From contig SCFE01000056.1 of assembly GCA_004352715.1 (NCBI GenBank), positions 1,568,750 through 1,632,749 of the forward strand: a stretch of 64,000 nt of DNA. Direction: 5' to 3'. The translations under genes were made by a program, and so were the position numbers. Of the stretch, positions 11,903 to 24,209 are shown one piece after another. Positions within the stretch are counted from its first letter, which is position 1, and every line of letters begins with the position of its first letter. This DNA is from Hofstenia miamia (taxonomy: Eukaryota; Xenacoelomorpha; Acoela). The notes under the pieces were generated by a model. It saw only the letters and a list, made by a program, of their open reading frames with translations. It was not told the DNA's origin and did not search any database.

Positions 11903-12059
11903 GTTTTAATTTCTTAACAAATATTATCCCAATTCCAAAATTAAATAATAAAGATAATATTAATAATAATGATAATAATATATCAAAAAGAAATTTATTG
12001 CCTTACATACAGTGCTACAAAAAACTTAATACTACAAAACAAAATAAAAATATATAATA

Positions 12060-13800
12060 TATATAATGCTTGAGTTTCGCTGTGGTTATATAAAGTCTTG
12101 AAATGAATGTAATGTATTTCCATCTCCTAGGGTGTGTTGTTTGTGTAACAGTATCATTTTAATTTCTTTCTTAAATCGTTCATAATTTTTTTATATCCTT
12201 ACTGAAAATAATAATTTCAGAGAATTCCAAAGTTTGGTTGTTGATTGGAAAAAAAGGCTTGGTGAATTATTTTTAGTAATAAGACTTAACAAGACAAAGT
12301 TGACCCATGAGAAATATTTTGTATAAGATAATTTTTTTGTTGGAAGTTAAAGTTTTGCAGAGATGGAATCGGATCCAACATTTTAAGATCCGATCCGAAT
12401 CCGAACCTTCAAGATCCGAAATGGATCCGAATTTAAATAAGTATTCTAACAATAAATAAACATGGAACTAAAAAATATTTATGTTTTTTTTAATACGAAT
12501 AGAAAATTTTAAGTGCTTCAACACTATCCAGAGATAAAAATGGACATATACTTGCGAAATAGTGCATGCAAATCAACTTATTTGTAAGCTTTGTAATAAT
12601 CTAGTTCCTAAAATTGTCATCAACTATAATCATAATATATCTATGGAGTTGAAATAGTTGAGTTTCTTATAGTATTACCTCCCGTATTAATGTTTTATGT
12701 CAAAATTCAAAAATAACCACTTTGCAATGTCACTATGAATTGAAGTTGTTTCAAACAAGATAAATTTACTTCAAAATTGCAGCTAAGGTGATGAAAACAA
12801 GAGTAGCACAAATAATGGCAAATTAAAGAACAACCCCAAAATTTATATTGGAAGATATTAAAAAAAATGGGTAGAGTATATTAAAATAAGTGATAGAAAA
12901 ATTAATTTTTCAAAAATTTGTGATTTAAGTTGGATCAAAAATTTTAAATTATATAACAGCAACATTAAACTAAATTATACCATATTATAAGTATGCCGAC
13001 AGTATGGTTCTATAAACCTTTTTGTATTAGTGATTATAATAATGACAAACCTTCTGAGTACTAAGTTGTCTTGGCATTGCAAGTTGCTTAGAGTGCATAT
13101 TTAAATGAAATTTTTTGCTTGAAGTGCATCCCAAATTATGTTAGTATTTTACATTTTGGCAGTGTTTGTAAAAGCTAAGGTATTCCACTTGCTTCTCTGT
13201 GTTCTGTGCTTTTTCTTTGACATGCATATTAGAGAGAATCCTTTTCAGAATTCAGTTTTTCCATTTGCAAGTTTGTACAAACAAATGGTTTTGGTTGCTT
13301 TACTATTTTATCATTATGTGATGGCTAACATGAATCGCATTTTCAGATTTGAAGTATTCGTCACCAATTTCATAAGTTGTTGGAAAGAATAAGGCGGAAC
13401 CTGATGTGTAAACAATGAAATTCAATTACAAAATTTCACTTAGATTGAGATTATTAACACGCTTAAATTGGGATTCAATGTAAAAATGTGTGAAATTTAT
13501 AAAATGTACTAATACACAAGTTTTAAAGATTTTTGGATCCGAAGTTTCTCAAAATGAAGATCCGATCAGATCCGTATCCGATCCGAAATGATCCGAGATC
13601 CGATCCGATTCCATCTCTAAAGTTTTGTACTTGTTGCGATACTTAGTCGCAGTATCATGTTTGCGAGCAAGATTTAAGGTTTGTATAGCCCTTTTTGTAT
13701 GATTGTATAAGTCGTTGACGGCTTTTGGCAGGTAGATGTAATAAGAGGAATGAGCAATATGCGACATGTAAACTGCATTTATAATTTGATTGTGCTATAC
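12060..13800 (-). pseudogene. LINE fragment split by a hAT element
   Basis: Minus-strand coding at 13628-13770 (ending KHDTATKYRNKYKTL) continues on the far side of the hAT insertion at 12357 downward (TSNKKIILYKIF). Joined by position only, this resembles the linker between endonuclease and reverse transcriptase of LINE ORF2 proteins, where a Y-x-x-YRNKL-type segment is followed by K-x-x-YY-x-x-x-F. Stops and frame changes are frequent. It may be the downstream part of the LINE whose endonuclease lies at 17106-17400. Confidence 0.4.
12358..13619. mobile_element. Non-autonomous hAT-type DNA transposon, 1262 bp
   Basis: The ends are inverted: CAGAGATGGAATCGG at 12358 and its complement ending at 13619 (first base pair differs, next 13 match). 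Both are followed by clustered GATCCGATCCGAA motifs in subterminal positions. The flanks carry an exact 8-bp target duplication, AAGTTTTG, at 12350-12357 and 13620-13627. An 8-bp duplication with CAGAG-type ends is the hAT signature. No transposase frame is present; the internal plus-strand frame at 13138-13392 has no recognisable domain. Confidence 0.88.
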
Positions 13801-14994
13801 TTCGTGATAAAGGTACATTATAAAGTCACTATGAATATTATTTGAAGCCATATTGTTTATGGAATTACAATATATATTTATAGCAATATACTTTCATTGG
13901 GTAATCAATAGTATTTCTATCTATCTATTTTTCAATTATAGTACTATTATTTCATATTGACTGACAAGCTTTTGTTAGAAGAAATAATTTCTTTGATTCG
14001 TTGCTTCTATAACAACAGCATTTCGGCAAGTGCAGCACTTCGTCAATTTAACAGAGAGAATGGTTGAAAGAAGATCATCTGCGCAGAAACAACAGTACGG
14101 AACATAATTGAACGATTTGAAAAGTTTGGTTCAGTGAAAACAGGCGTCGAACCGGACGTAAACGGGTTTCAAAGCAGGACCTTGATCTTGTAGCAACAAC
14201 AACTCAACAGCTTAAATCAGAACATCCCTTGGGATTGCCTACTGTTGCAACGCTTCTCAAGCAACAGCAATGTTAATCTCGACAGTGAGGAAAATTCTGC
14301 GCGAAAATCTTAATTTGAGACTATATCGTTTTTCAAACAACACGGCAATTAAAAGCAATGGATTATTAATCTCGATTGACTTTTGCCAATACCATGTTCA
14401 AAAAACAGAAGAAAATTAAACCTTTTTGCAATCCGTTCTGTTTTCAGATAAAGCTAATTTCTCGGTTGATGTGTTAGTTTTTAAACATCAGTATATAATA
14501 TGATTGAACGATAGTCCTCATGCAACAACAGAGAAACAACTGCAAGCAGAGTATTTTATTTATGGGTTGGTTTCAATTCCGATTTTGTGTTAGAGCCGAA
14601 TTTCTTTGACGGCACTATAAACAAGGGGTCATATCTGATAATGTGGTAGGAACATGTGATCCCACAGTTGAATCGAAGACTAAAGCCTTTTAGAACGGTA
14701 TTCCAACAGGATGAGGCTCCTCCACATATGGCTATTGTGGTTAAGGATTTACTTCAAAAAACCTTCACCGACGAACGCATCATTTGTCATGCTTTTCAGT
14801 TTTTGTGACTTTCATGATCACCGGATTTTTCACCGAATGACTATTAGCTGTGGGGTGTGGAAAAGGGTAGGGTGTATTAGCAGAAATCACAGACGACTGA
14901 TGCCATGAAAACACTCATCAGACAAAAAATAATAGAAATAACATCGGATCAGTTGAAGAAATCAGTGGAAAATTTGGTGGTTCTAAGGGGTGTA

Positions 14995-15907
14995 CAGTAA
15001 CTTCGACGCGGTTTTCGATTAACGTTAAATGATTCAAACCGACATATTCTTCGACTCATTTGTTAATGACAAGAAAGCATATTGATATAAAAGTTATATA
15101 TTCATGGCATATGTGCATCTAAAAGCAATTAACATAGATATCGAATCATTCATTATCACTCATCAAAATCGTCATTCAATTCCAACAGCATCATTTCAAA
15201 TTCCTCATCACCACCATGGAAACAGACAGGACAAAGGCATTTCTTCTCAGAGGTTTTGCTGCGCCATGATGGATGAATTTTTGCACTTTGATTCTTTGAA
15301 ATCTCGTCAAGTCGGGTGAGAATTTCATGGATTAACCAGATGCAAAAGTCTTTGGAAACGGAATCTCAGGCAGCTTCAAGTTCCTTGTTCCACATCTTTC
15401 TTATTGCGCCTTCTGAGACGATCGAGCCATCAACCTCCAGAAGATTTTTCTTGATAACATAGGCTGAGTGACCTTGGCAACGATAATGATGCACAAGAAC
15501 ATGAACAACGGTACGCTCTGTTGCTGTCTTTTTTTCACGGAGAGCAGTTGGGGATGGAAACGGCATTCCTTTTATTGTCAATAATAATGATCAGTTTTTG
15601 TCGTAATCGGAAATGTTGAATCGTTCAATGACTTATGTTATTTCAATCTATCGGACCTTACATCAATGATTGAAATTTAAATCTCACTTACCCAAGATAT
15701 CGAACAATTGAAAATTACATTCTAAAACCGATATTTCTAAAAAAAATGAATGCAATAATTAATGTGTTAAGAGAATACAAAATGGATCATTAATAATGCT
15801 AAAGACTGTGTGAGACAATTTTTCAGAACGTATAGAAAATACATTGATAGCAGTAGTTCGATATATACAGCTAAACTCGGAGATCAAAAACCGCGTCGAA
15901 GTTATAG
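14995..15907. mobile_element. TA-flanked Tc1/mariner- or pogo-type element, 913 bp
   Basis: Inverted ends CAGTAACTTCGACGCGG (14995) and the complement CTATAACTTCGACGCGG (ending 15907) are each bordered by TA, the Tc1/mariner-superfamily target duplication. The inverted match continues as GTTTT-GAT for about 25 bases. It is inserted in the 3' part of the transposase relic that begins at 13960. It carries one minus-strand frame (see 15156-15581) but no DDE domain, so it is probably non-autonomous. Confidence 0.8.
15156..15581 (-). pseudogene. Unrecognised frame inside the 913-bp element
   Basis: About 140 codons in one frame with a single internal TGA near 15366. The first half (to WNKELEAA) is rich in basic and helical segments and could be a helix-turn-helix. 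The second half contains C-x-C-x-x-C (KKCLCPVCF) and ends in an acidic tail (LNDDFDE). I do not recognise a family. It could be a remnant DNA-binding domain of the element's transposase or captured sequence. Confidence 0.4.
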
Positions 15908-16211
15908 TATACCCTTTACTTCATGCGGTAGTGCATAACCATTGTGAACATGATGAACATCCAATGTAGTTGATCATCGGCATGATCAATTGTAATTAAT
16001 ACTCGTGTTTCATCGTGGCTGCTTAATTGGTGCCGCTATGTTCAAGGCTTTGCAAATTTCGGTAGAAAGAAAATTTAGCATTTGTTGGCTTATTTTAATT
16101 TATACATATAATCATATTGGGTAACAGTTTTTCATGTATTTATCATGATAATTTGAATAATCTCGTGGATAAAATGTTTTTCTTCCGATTTTGTGGTGTA
16201 TTAGATATATA

Positions 16212-17103
16212 CAGGGTGTCCCATATTATCTGTGAAAAACAAATTTGATCTCAACAGCAAGCCTTTCACGGAAATCAAAAAATTCATACACCAAACGTTA
16301 CTACATGAAGGGGGATTTGTTTATCACGCATGAATTTAAAAATTAATTTCATTGCCAAAAGCACAGAGATGAAAATCTCTTTGACACTGTTTACCAATGA
16401 TATTATTATCGTAAAGTAACAATTTTGAAACACAGTGATGTTAAAGTGGAGAACAGTATTCGATTTGAATTTCATTTTACTATGGATCAAATGATTTCGT
16501 TTTTTGAAAAAACAATTTTTGATAGAAGAATTATAATACTCGCTTCTAGGTTTCATGCTGACAATGACTTCCGAACTGACGATTAAATCTGTCTCGTAAA
16601 GGTAATGACAAGGAAGACATTAATTGTTATTTTACTGCTAATAATGTTAAGTAATGGTAATGTTTAATATTGTTGTTGTATGATATTGATTACGTTTTTA
16701 TGATTGGTAATGTTTAAAAGGGACTGCGGACTCGAACGCGGACTCATTTGCGAGAAGCCAATCTCAGACTCGGACTTGGACTCCGTCGATTTTCTGTTTA
16801 ATTATTAAAAAACATGTTGAAAACTCTACAATAATACAATAAGCTTTTGGTTTTTGTTGCATCATTGATAAAACATCATTTAAACATCGATCCTTTCTTT
16901 TTTTTCAAAACTCATTAATTCAGCATGAGTGACGCTGAAAGATTTTCATCTCTGTGCCTTCATTAATGAAATTATTTCTTAGATTTATGCGTGATAAACA
17001 AACCCCTTCACGTCGTAGCGTTTGGTGTATGAATTTTTTTAATTTAGTGAAATGCATGCTTTTGAGATCAAATATATTTTTCACAATAATATGAGGCACC
17101 CTG
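16212..17103. mobile_element. Long-TIR MITE, 892 bp, TA target site
   Basis: The first ~180 bases (from CAGGGTGTCCCATATTAT) and the complement of the last ~185 bases (ending 17103) are imperfect inverted copies. They share TTTGATCTCAA, AATTCATACACCAAACG, TTTGTTTATCACGCAT and GCACAGAGATGAAAATC. Both ends border a TA. The CAGGGTGTCCC terminus is typical of elements moved by the IS630-like transposases represented next to it. A short CGGACTCGGACTTGGACTCCG-type cluster sits in the middle (16720-16790) and may be a further small insertion. Confidence 0.82.
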
Positions 17104-17105
17104 TA

Positions 17106-17400
17106 AGTGTAGAGAACATGGTCGGTAAATGATTCAAAAATAGAGTTTGAAATTTTCTGTTGAAGTGGTCATAATCTAAATGTTGGTGTACTTACATTAA
17201 CAGGATAAAGATTTAATGATGAACACAGTTGATTTACATAATTTCCTTCACAATTATTTAAATATTTTATGTTAAAATCATCCAATATATTGGGCTCAAT
17301 ATTACCTGCCAAAAGCAGCCATACTTTGCAAAGGCAGATAAGATATGGGATAAATTCAATATTTAAATGCGCTGGCAAAAAAGGGATAGTGCAAATGTAG
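17106..17400 (-). pseudogene. LINE apurinic-type endonuclease fragment
   Basis: The minus strand encodes ILDDFNIKYLNNCEGNYV followed by LCSSLNLYP-NVSTPT. This matches the GDFN-x-x-Y...LC-x-x-x-NL-x-x-x-x-x-PT block of the endonuclease/exonuclease/phosphatase domain in jockey/CR1-like LINEs; the Gly of GDFN is Asp here. The frame stops at the edge of the MITE at 17103. Beyond that MITE, at about 16190-16130, the minus strand reads FYPRDYSNYHDKYM, plausible as the next LINE block. Confidence 0.6.
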
Positions 17401-18430
17401 TTGTATAATTTGTGGCGGGTGTAACAAGTAGGTTTGCCCGTGTGTTTGATATATAGTATATAAATAAATTTTTAGAGTACAAAACTAATAGTAATTTTAC
17501 AAATAAGAAAACGTTTAATTTATTCAGAAGAAATTTCACTCTGAAAAGTTGATATTAGACGATAGAGTGGCTGGGTTTGAAAAAAGGAAACGGAGAGTGC
17601 TTGTTGCAGCAGCCTAACTGATTGAAATTGATTGTGATGCAAGCACTTGAAAGAAAAAACAAGTAAGGAAAAAGTAATGGACAGTCAGTTGATAAAAAGT
17701 TCTTAATTTTTAATATTAATTAAGTTGCTTTAATCTTAATACTTTTTCTGCTTGGAAAGAAAATAGCTTACTTTTATATAATTTCCAAACTTTACTTAAT
17801 TGGTATCTGCTTATTCTAAGTGAGCACATAATTTCTGATGTCTGTATTTTACTAATTTACATTTTGTATGAGCATTGCTTTATTCAGTAGTATCTTTGTT
17901 CTTGGCTATGCAATTTAAAATCAAGTTTCATTCAGCCTATTACATTTTAATAATATTAAATTATCTAAGATAGATACAAGCTTAAACATTATAGATATAT
18001 GGGATTAGCAATGTGTGTCAAATTCCCAATGTCTTGATTGATGTTGCAGACAAAGCTCAATCCTTGGATATAGGTTAAATTGTTTAGGAGTTTTTATTCA
18101 CTTGCATTATCTCTCAAATTTCATATAACAAACTTATCAGAAATGCATGTTAATGCTAATTGAATATGTTTATATTCAAATGCCTGGTTGTGAATTTTAA
18201 ACTAATTTCAATGAAAGAATAAATGATTATATTCTTTATATTCTTTGAACTCGTTTTTAAATATTCTTAAACTTGTTAAAAATTAACTTTAAGTTGTTTA
18301 TTAAACGTCTAAGAATTCTGTTCCTTTGTTAAACAAGTAGTCTAAGCTTCTACTTAAACTGTTTAAATGCTTTTGCCTGTTATATTAGTAAGCAATCATT
18401 GATTGAGTTAAGTATAAATTCTTAAATATT
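17401..18430. other. No gene recognised; left edge of CpG-poor block
   Basis: AT-rich sequence with no supported feature. From about 17.6 kb onward CpG dinucleotides become very rare. Confidence 0.4.
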
Positions 18431-18439
18431 TCATCATCC

Positions 18440-18905
18440 CCAGTTGAGAGACTGTATAAAAGTAATTGTTTTCTATTAATAAATTTGATCAATAACCAAC
18501 CTCCTAGAATAAATCTATAACAGAGTCATCTAATTTATTAATCACTTGTATTATAAAGTACAACAAACTAAAGTCATTTATACAGCAACTGATATAATCA
18601 AATGCAATAAAATATGAGTCAATGCTAGAGTTAATGAATAGTATTAAGACCAAATTGATGATGAGATTGCCACCCAAATGCATCAACAACAACCACAAAT
18701 CCATGATGGGGTTCTTACTATGCTTTCTGCTTTTTCTCACAGCAGCCATCTTTGTCAAATAAGCTGTCATGGAAAACAAGAGATGAAATTTAAATAGAAG
18801 GTTTTCAAATAGAACAAGTAAGCAAGTCCAGAACTGAGCCACAATATTTCTAATGTTAACAATTATATTGTAAGCATATTTGTTAAGCAATGACTCCTTC
18901 ATAGA
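18440..18905. repeat. Dispersed repeat, possible LTR (copy A)
   Basis: The stretch resembles 23480-23732 and, after an interruption, 25665-25800. Shared blocks include AGTTATCTAATTTA-like, AAAGTA-AACAAACTAA-GTCATTT, CTCACAGCAGCCATCTT and CATGGAA-ACAAGAGATG. Copies A and B lie on either side of a gag-protease relic, so they may be its two LTRs, but defined LTR ends were not found. Confidence 0.45.
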
Positions 18906-19889
18906 CTGTTGTCATCAATTTAAATCCAGAGGATGACTCTAGCCACACATGATGCCATTACATGGCAACCACCACAGACTGAGTTTTCTGCAATCCTGAA
19001 ATTCTAAAACCAACTAAACACAGTTCAAATTGGAAAGTGATCTAAAATTCTTCATTGAAACAACTGTAGTCTGAAACTACAGTTGTCATTCAAAGTACTT
19101 AAATTAGACTGTTATTGTCAAAGCTTTAAATTTGCTGAAACCTTTTTCAAAACTTTTCAATACCTTAAATGATAAATCAATAATTTTGAGTAAACCAGAC
19201 TCAGAATTTTCAATGATTTGGAATTCAAAAATTCTTTATGTTACTATAATTGGGGCAGATGATATTTGGGGTTTACTATATTTACAGTAATAGGTGCAGC
19301 CATTGATTGGGTTCACCAAACTCTGCATCTCCAGCTTAAAAACTCAATTATATTATGTAGAGTATGAGTTACTTGGAAATGATAGCAAGGTCATTTGTCC
19401 TGAAACTCTTTGTTAATCAATAAATTAATAAATAGCAGCATTCAGAAGTTTTCAAAAATTAATAAAATATGTCAATCCACTGCTTTCTTCACAAACCATT
19501 ATTTTGTGACAAAACAAACTACTAAAATCCATCATTTGGTAACCACTGAAACTATTATTAGTTAAAGTAAAACTAAGCAACTATCATCTTGATAGATGAA
19601 AGGCATTATATTTGATACAAGAATTTGATGTAACTCTGAACAATTTGTAGCTCATCATTGTAGCAATTTCACTATAATTCAATCCCACACACAGTGTTGG
19701 AGACACAAAAGAAACTTTCATAGATGTTTTTAACCACGGTGGCCTGTGACTATTATATTGCCTTTGTACTCACAATCAAGGGACTCCATGCTCACATATT
19801 TTCAGTGGAAAGGCGTGATGACTGCATTGTCCATTAGACATTAATAAATCTCACCATCATTAACATCACACAGTACACTACTTGTATAT

Positions 19890-21840
19890 TTAGGCTCACA
19901 CTGATACTGTATTACTGTTATGATCAATTACACATCCATTTTCTTCTAAAAAGTCACCTCCAAGTATTACATCATATAGTAAATTCTTGTCCACAGTATT
20001 TACAACAAACAAATTGGTCTTCATTTTTTCTCTATTTACATTAATTGAAATATTGCTTACTTTTCCTCAAGAAGTGGTATATTCCCTGGATGCATCCATT
20101 AGTTGATGATATGCAGGTTCAACCTGGTTTTAAATGATTACAACTTTTTAGCAACAATTCTCAGTAATGATAGAGGCAGAAGCTCCAGTATCCACAGTAG
20201 CATATACTATCATCCTGCTTACATTTACTGGAGCACATTTCTCTTTATTAGACTAGTTACTTCAAGAACATCATGGCCTTGGTTACTAGGAGACTGTGTT
20301 CCTTCTAGTTGATTGTCACCTACTAACTCCTCTTATAAACTACTATAAATTTTGAAAATTTTGAATTCTGTTCTTAAGTAAAAACTTTTTGCCTGGCTCA
20401 ATCCCATTAATGACTTGGGTAGACAATCTTTTGACATGTCAAGTTTGTCCACAGTGATAACATCTCCAAACTTCATTGGGCATGGACTGCTGATTTCCTG
20501 TGTGTACATTAGGCTTAGCAACTACTGTTTCAATAGAGTTACTCATAGTAGGTGATTCAGGGTACCAAGTGCTCAAGTGTGATTCAGATAAATCCTGATT
20601 AATCTGTTGGGTATTCTGCAGTAAGTACATGATAGTAAGAGCTTTTTAAGTTAACATAGCCAGGTTNTTTTACATTTGACTTGGGTAGACAATCTTTTGA
20701 CATGTCAAGTTTGTCCACAGTGATAACATCTCCAAACTTCATTGGGCATGGACTGCTGATTTCCTGTGTGTACATTAGGCTTAGCAACTACTGTTTCAAT
20801 AGAGTTACTCATAGTAGGTGATTCAGGGTACCAAGTGCTCAAGTGTGATTCAGATAAATCCTGATTAATCTGTTGGGTATTCTGCAGTAAGTACATGATA
20901 GTAAGAGCTTTTTAAGTTAACATAGCCAGGTTGTCCTCCAGATTGCATTTCAACTCCATTCAGATTCTAATAGGTGGGGGAAAACTGTGACAAATGTATG
21001 AAAATAAATTGCAACAGAAGTATTATGACAAATTCTTACTGAGTTGGAGCAGTCTTTCCATTTGAGTTATGGAAATACAAAAATCATCTTCCTTCTTGAA
21101 TTTTATTTCACAAATTAAAGTCCTGTACTGCTGCTTAGTGTGTTGTGCCTTTTAATCTTCCTCAAAGTAACTAAATAGTAAACAGTTGTCAGATTTAGTT
21201 TTCTTATCTAGAATCATGTATTGGTTATAATCTAGTCCTTATATGTAAAGTGGTAATTCAATCATAACACTTTTCTGACTAACATTATCCTGTTTCATTG
21301 ATAATTCAAATAAGAAAAACCACTTGTCAAATGACTGTGAAATTTCATCAATATCCCACTAAACTTGGGTAACATGAATGTTTATTAGTCTATTTACTGA
21401 CAGCTTACTTGGAGGGTAGTATTGACTTGTTGAATCAGGGGTGACTTGACAGTGCCTCACTTGAGGAAGTTGCTACAGAACATGGGGCAGTAGCACTATC
21501 CACAATAGAGTTCAAAACCAGATGAGCAAAGCTCAGTGTACACAATATCAATAAAGTAATTGGGGCATTAGGGGAACTGACATATGTTGCAGTTGGCATG
21601 GATTTGGTAGAGGTTGATTGTACACAGTTCATCAGGCTAGTGGTAACAATTTGATTTACAGGTGGAGGCACAGAAATTCCAATGTTAGCAAAAAGCAATT
21701 GAAGCATTTTTTCAAGGACTTGATTTTCAAATGATTGTAATAATTTGTGCAATATGCAATAGGATACTACATTGCTGTTAGCTCTAGCAACTTCATCATC
21801 AAGAACATCAGGCACAAACAAATTACAGGAAAACATTCAC
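19890..21840 (-). pseudogene. Ty3/gypsy-like gag-protease relic
   Basis: In minus-strand order: a gag-like N-terminal frame at 21435-21836, a capsid-like segment near 21290-21380 (WDIDEISQSFDKWFFLFEL), a CCHC zinc knuckle at about 20440-20470 (CYHCGQT then HVKR, with the final Cys lost and a stop inside), and a retropepsin active site at about 20165-20200 (VDTGASASII). The protease then shows LGGDFLEENG near 19950, the family's closing strand. The order gag, knuckle, protease fits a Ty3/gypsy-type element. Stops and frameshifts show it is dead. No reverse transcriptase or integrase is visible downstream. Confidence 0.7.
20411..20932. repeat. 256-bp direct duplication beside a single N (assembly artefact)
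   Basis: Bases 20411-20666 and 20677-20932 appear identical, offset 266. The first copy ends exactly at the lone N at 20667. It therefore duplicates the gag zinc-knuckle region artificially. Confidence 0.75.
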
Positions 21841-23256
21841 ACTCCTTCAATGTCAACAGGCAGTTCTCAATTCTTTAATGAAATGATTTCCTAATGCAGC
21901 ACAGCAATAGAATCTCCAAGTTATTGTGACAAACTTCAGTAAGGAACATGTAACAGATGTAACTCCCTAATCTGTTCTGTATCATTGGACTGAACTTGAG
22001 TTGACAGACAAGATTGAATCAATGTTTCAATATGTGAGGTTGATGGTTTTGGTGAGCATTCAATGAGAATTTCTGACAAGAGGATCTTTTTTATTAGGCA
22101 GATGTACAAAAACAGTTGAAGTTCTATCTCCAAACAAAAAAAGAAACAAAGGATGAGTTAGTATTCATCATATCCATTTTTTATTAGAACAAATTAATAA
22201 GTAATAATAATAACAACTTAAGAAAGCAACAATGAAATAATCAAACAATTCAAAGAATAAGTACAGAACAATAAAGAAAAGTAAGAAAACTACAGAAATA
22301 TTCATCCAGGAATTTGGGAATCCATCCTGAGCAGTACAATAACTCCAATCACTTTATATAACAGAATTTCTGTACAGACTGTTAGGCAAATCAAAAAGAA
22401 AAACACACAGCATCACAGTGAACATTTACAAAGGCATCTGAAAATTCAAATAAAAAAGCATATAAAGAATTAAAATGAAACAGCAAGTAAAAAGGACAAC
22501 AATGAATAACAAATATAAAAATCCACAGTTAATATCCTACTAGCACAGTTCTACTGACAATAAAGACCAACCACCAGTGATGAGGTTCATCATAACCCTA
22601 AGGTCTCAATATCATGTTAGGGTCACTATGTAAAATGTTGGAATTAACTAGGATAAACACAATTAACAGTAAATCCAGTATTTTGAATCAAAGACTAAAC
22701 TGTAGCTATAGAAAGTTTGATATGAGACCTAATATTCTTTGATTCCTGCAAAAAAAAAGATTGGTAATTAAGCTTAACTAGATTCTTTTTAGGTAAAAGA
22801 ACAGCTGGGTTCACTAATTCTGCACAGCATCACAATGAAGATCCATCACTAACCTGATAAATAAACAGTGCTGCCTTATGTGTCTCAGTTTATCTTTTCT
22901 AGCTCAATAAATTTTATTATCTCTACCCCTAGAATTAAATAAAATATATGAACATATAATTGCTATGCATTTATGCAAGCCAACAGGCATGATTTGACAA
23001 CAGTGGAATAATTTATGTGCTTTGTATGGATGATTTGAAAAGAAAAAGTTTTATAAACTAACCACATACCAATAACTAACTTAATGCAACTGCAATTCAG
23101 TGTGATCAAAGTCAGAAGTTATTATTCACCTCCAGGTTCACCATGATTCTCAAATTATCATTAGAGCCTAGCTAATTATCATCATAGTGAAAATTGTTCT
23201 TAAACCACAAAATCATAGAAAATCAAAATAACACTAGCACAAAGGTAAACTGAATT
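21841..23256. other. Upstream part of the gag-protease element; no separate gene
   Basis: AT-rich, CpG-poor sequence between the gag start and copy B of the flanking repeat. It probably holds leader and LTR-derived sequence of the same dead retroelement, with no supported coding region. Confidence 0.35.
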
Positions 23257-24209
23257 GATTCTAATTGAACAACATTATAGGTTAACTTCCCTATGTATAT
23301 ATAATATTATTATCACTACCTGCTGCTTGTTTACTCCTCAAATTTAAAATTTAAGCAATATATAAACTCAAACAATCAAATAACTACATTTGTTTGAAAT
23401 CTTAACATTGAAATTACAAGTAAATCAAATAAAACATTTGACAATATAAAACTTAAAATTTGGCTATATTTAAGCATATAATAAATAATATTACTATACT
23501 GTTATCATGGTAACTAAATAAACTTTTGATATTACATCAATAATGAACCTTCTAACATATATCTATTATAGAGTTATCTAATTTATAAATCACTACTATT
23601 GTAAAGTATAACAAACTAATGTCATTTCCAAAACAATTGACATTGTCAAAGTTAAATAAATGCAGTAAAATGTAGTCTAATACTAGGGGAGACACATTTT
23701 GGCCTAATATAATTTTTTTGGCACTAACATCTNGATTCTAATTGAACAACATTATAGGTTAACTTCCCTATGTATATATAATATTATTATCACTACCTGC
23801 TGCTTGTTTACTCCTCAAATTTAAAATTTAAGCAATATATAAACTCAAACAATCAAATAACTACATTTGTTTGAAATCTTAACATTGAAATTACAAGTAA
23901 ATCAAATAAAACATTTGACAATATAAAACTTAAAATTTGGCTATATTTAAGCATATAATAAATAATATTACTATACTGTTATCATGGTAACTAAATAAAC
24001 TTTTGATATTACATCAATAATGAACCTTCTAACATATATCTATTATAGAGTTATCTAATTTATAAATCACTACTATTGTAAAGTATAACAAACTAATGTC
24101 ATTTCCAAAACAATTGACATTGTCAAAGTTAAATAAATGCAGTAAAATGTAGTCTAATACTAGGGGAGACACATTTTGGCCTAATATAATTTTTTTGGCA
24201 CTAACATCT
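23257..24209. repeat. 476-bp direct duplication beside a single N; contains repeat copy B
   Basis: Bases 23257-23732 and 23734-24209 appear identical and are separated only by the N at 23733, which points to an assembly artefact. The duplicated block contains the left part of dispersed repeat copy B (compare 18440-18720). Confidence 0.78.

Larger units (their letters stand above)
13960..15990 (+). pseudogene. Broken Tc1/mariner-IS630 transposase (interrupted)
   Basis: An N-terminal helix-turn-helix with the pattern SAALRQFNREN, ICAETTVRNIIERFEKFGSV and an RRTGRKR hook lies at about 13980-14170. A catalytic part at about 14590-14960 shows VFQQDEAPPHMA, where the family has its second catalytic Asp followed by APPH, then W-SPDFSPNDY-LWG and a tail of helical KTLIRQKIIEITSDQL. 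Several frameshifts and stops separate these blocks. The coding tail is cut at 14994 by a separate 913-bp element and appears to resume at 15908 (LLHAVVHNH). This family is common in arthropod genomes, with weaker representation elsewhere. Confidence 0.75.
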
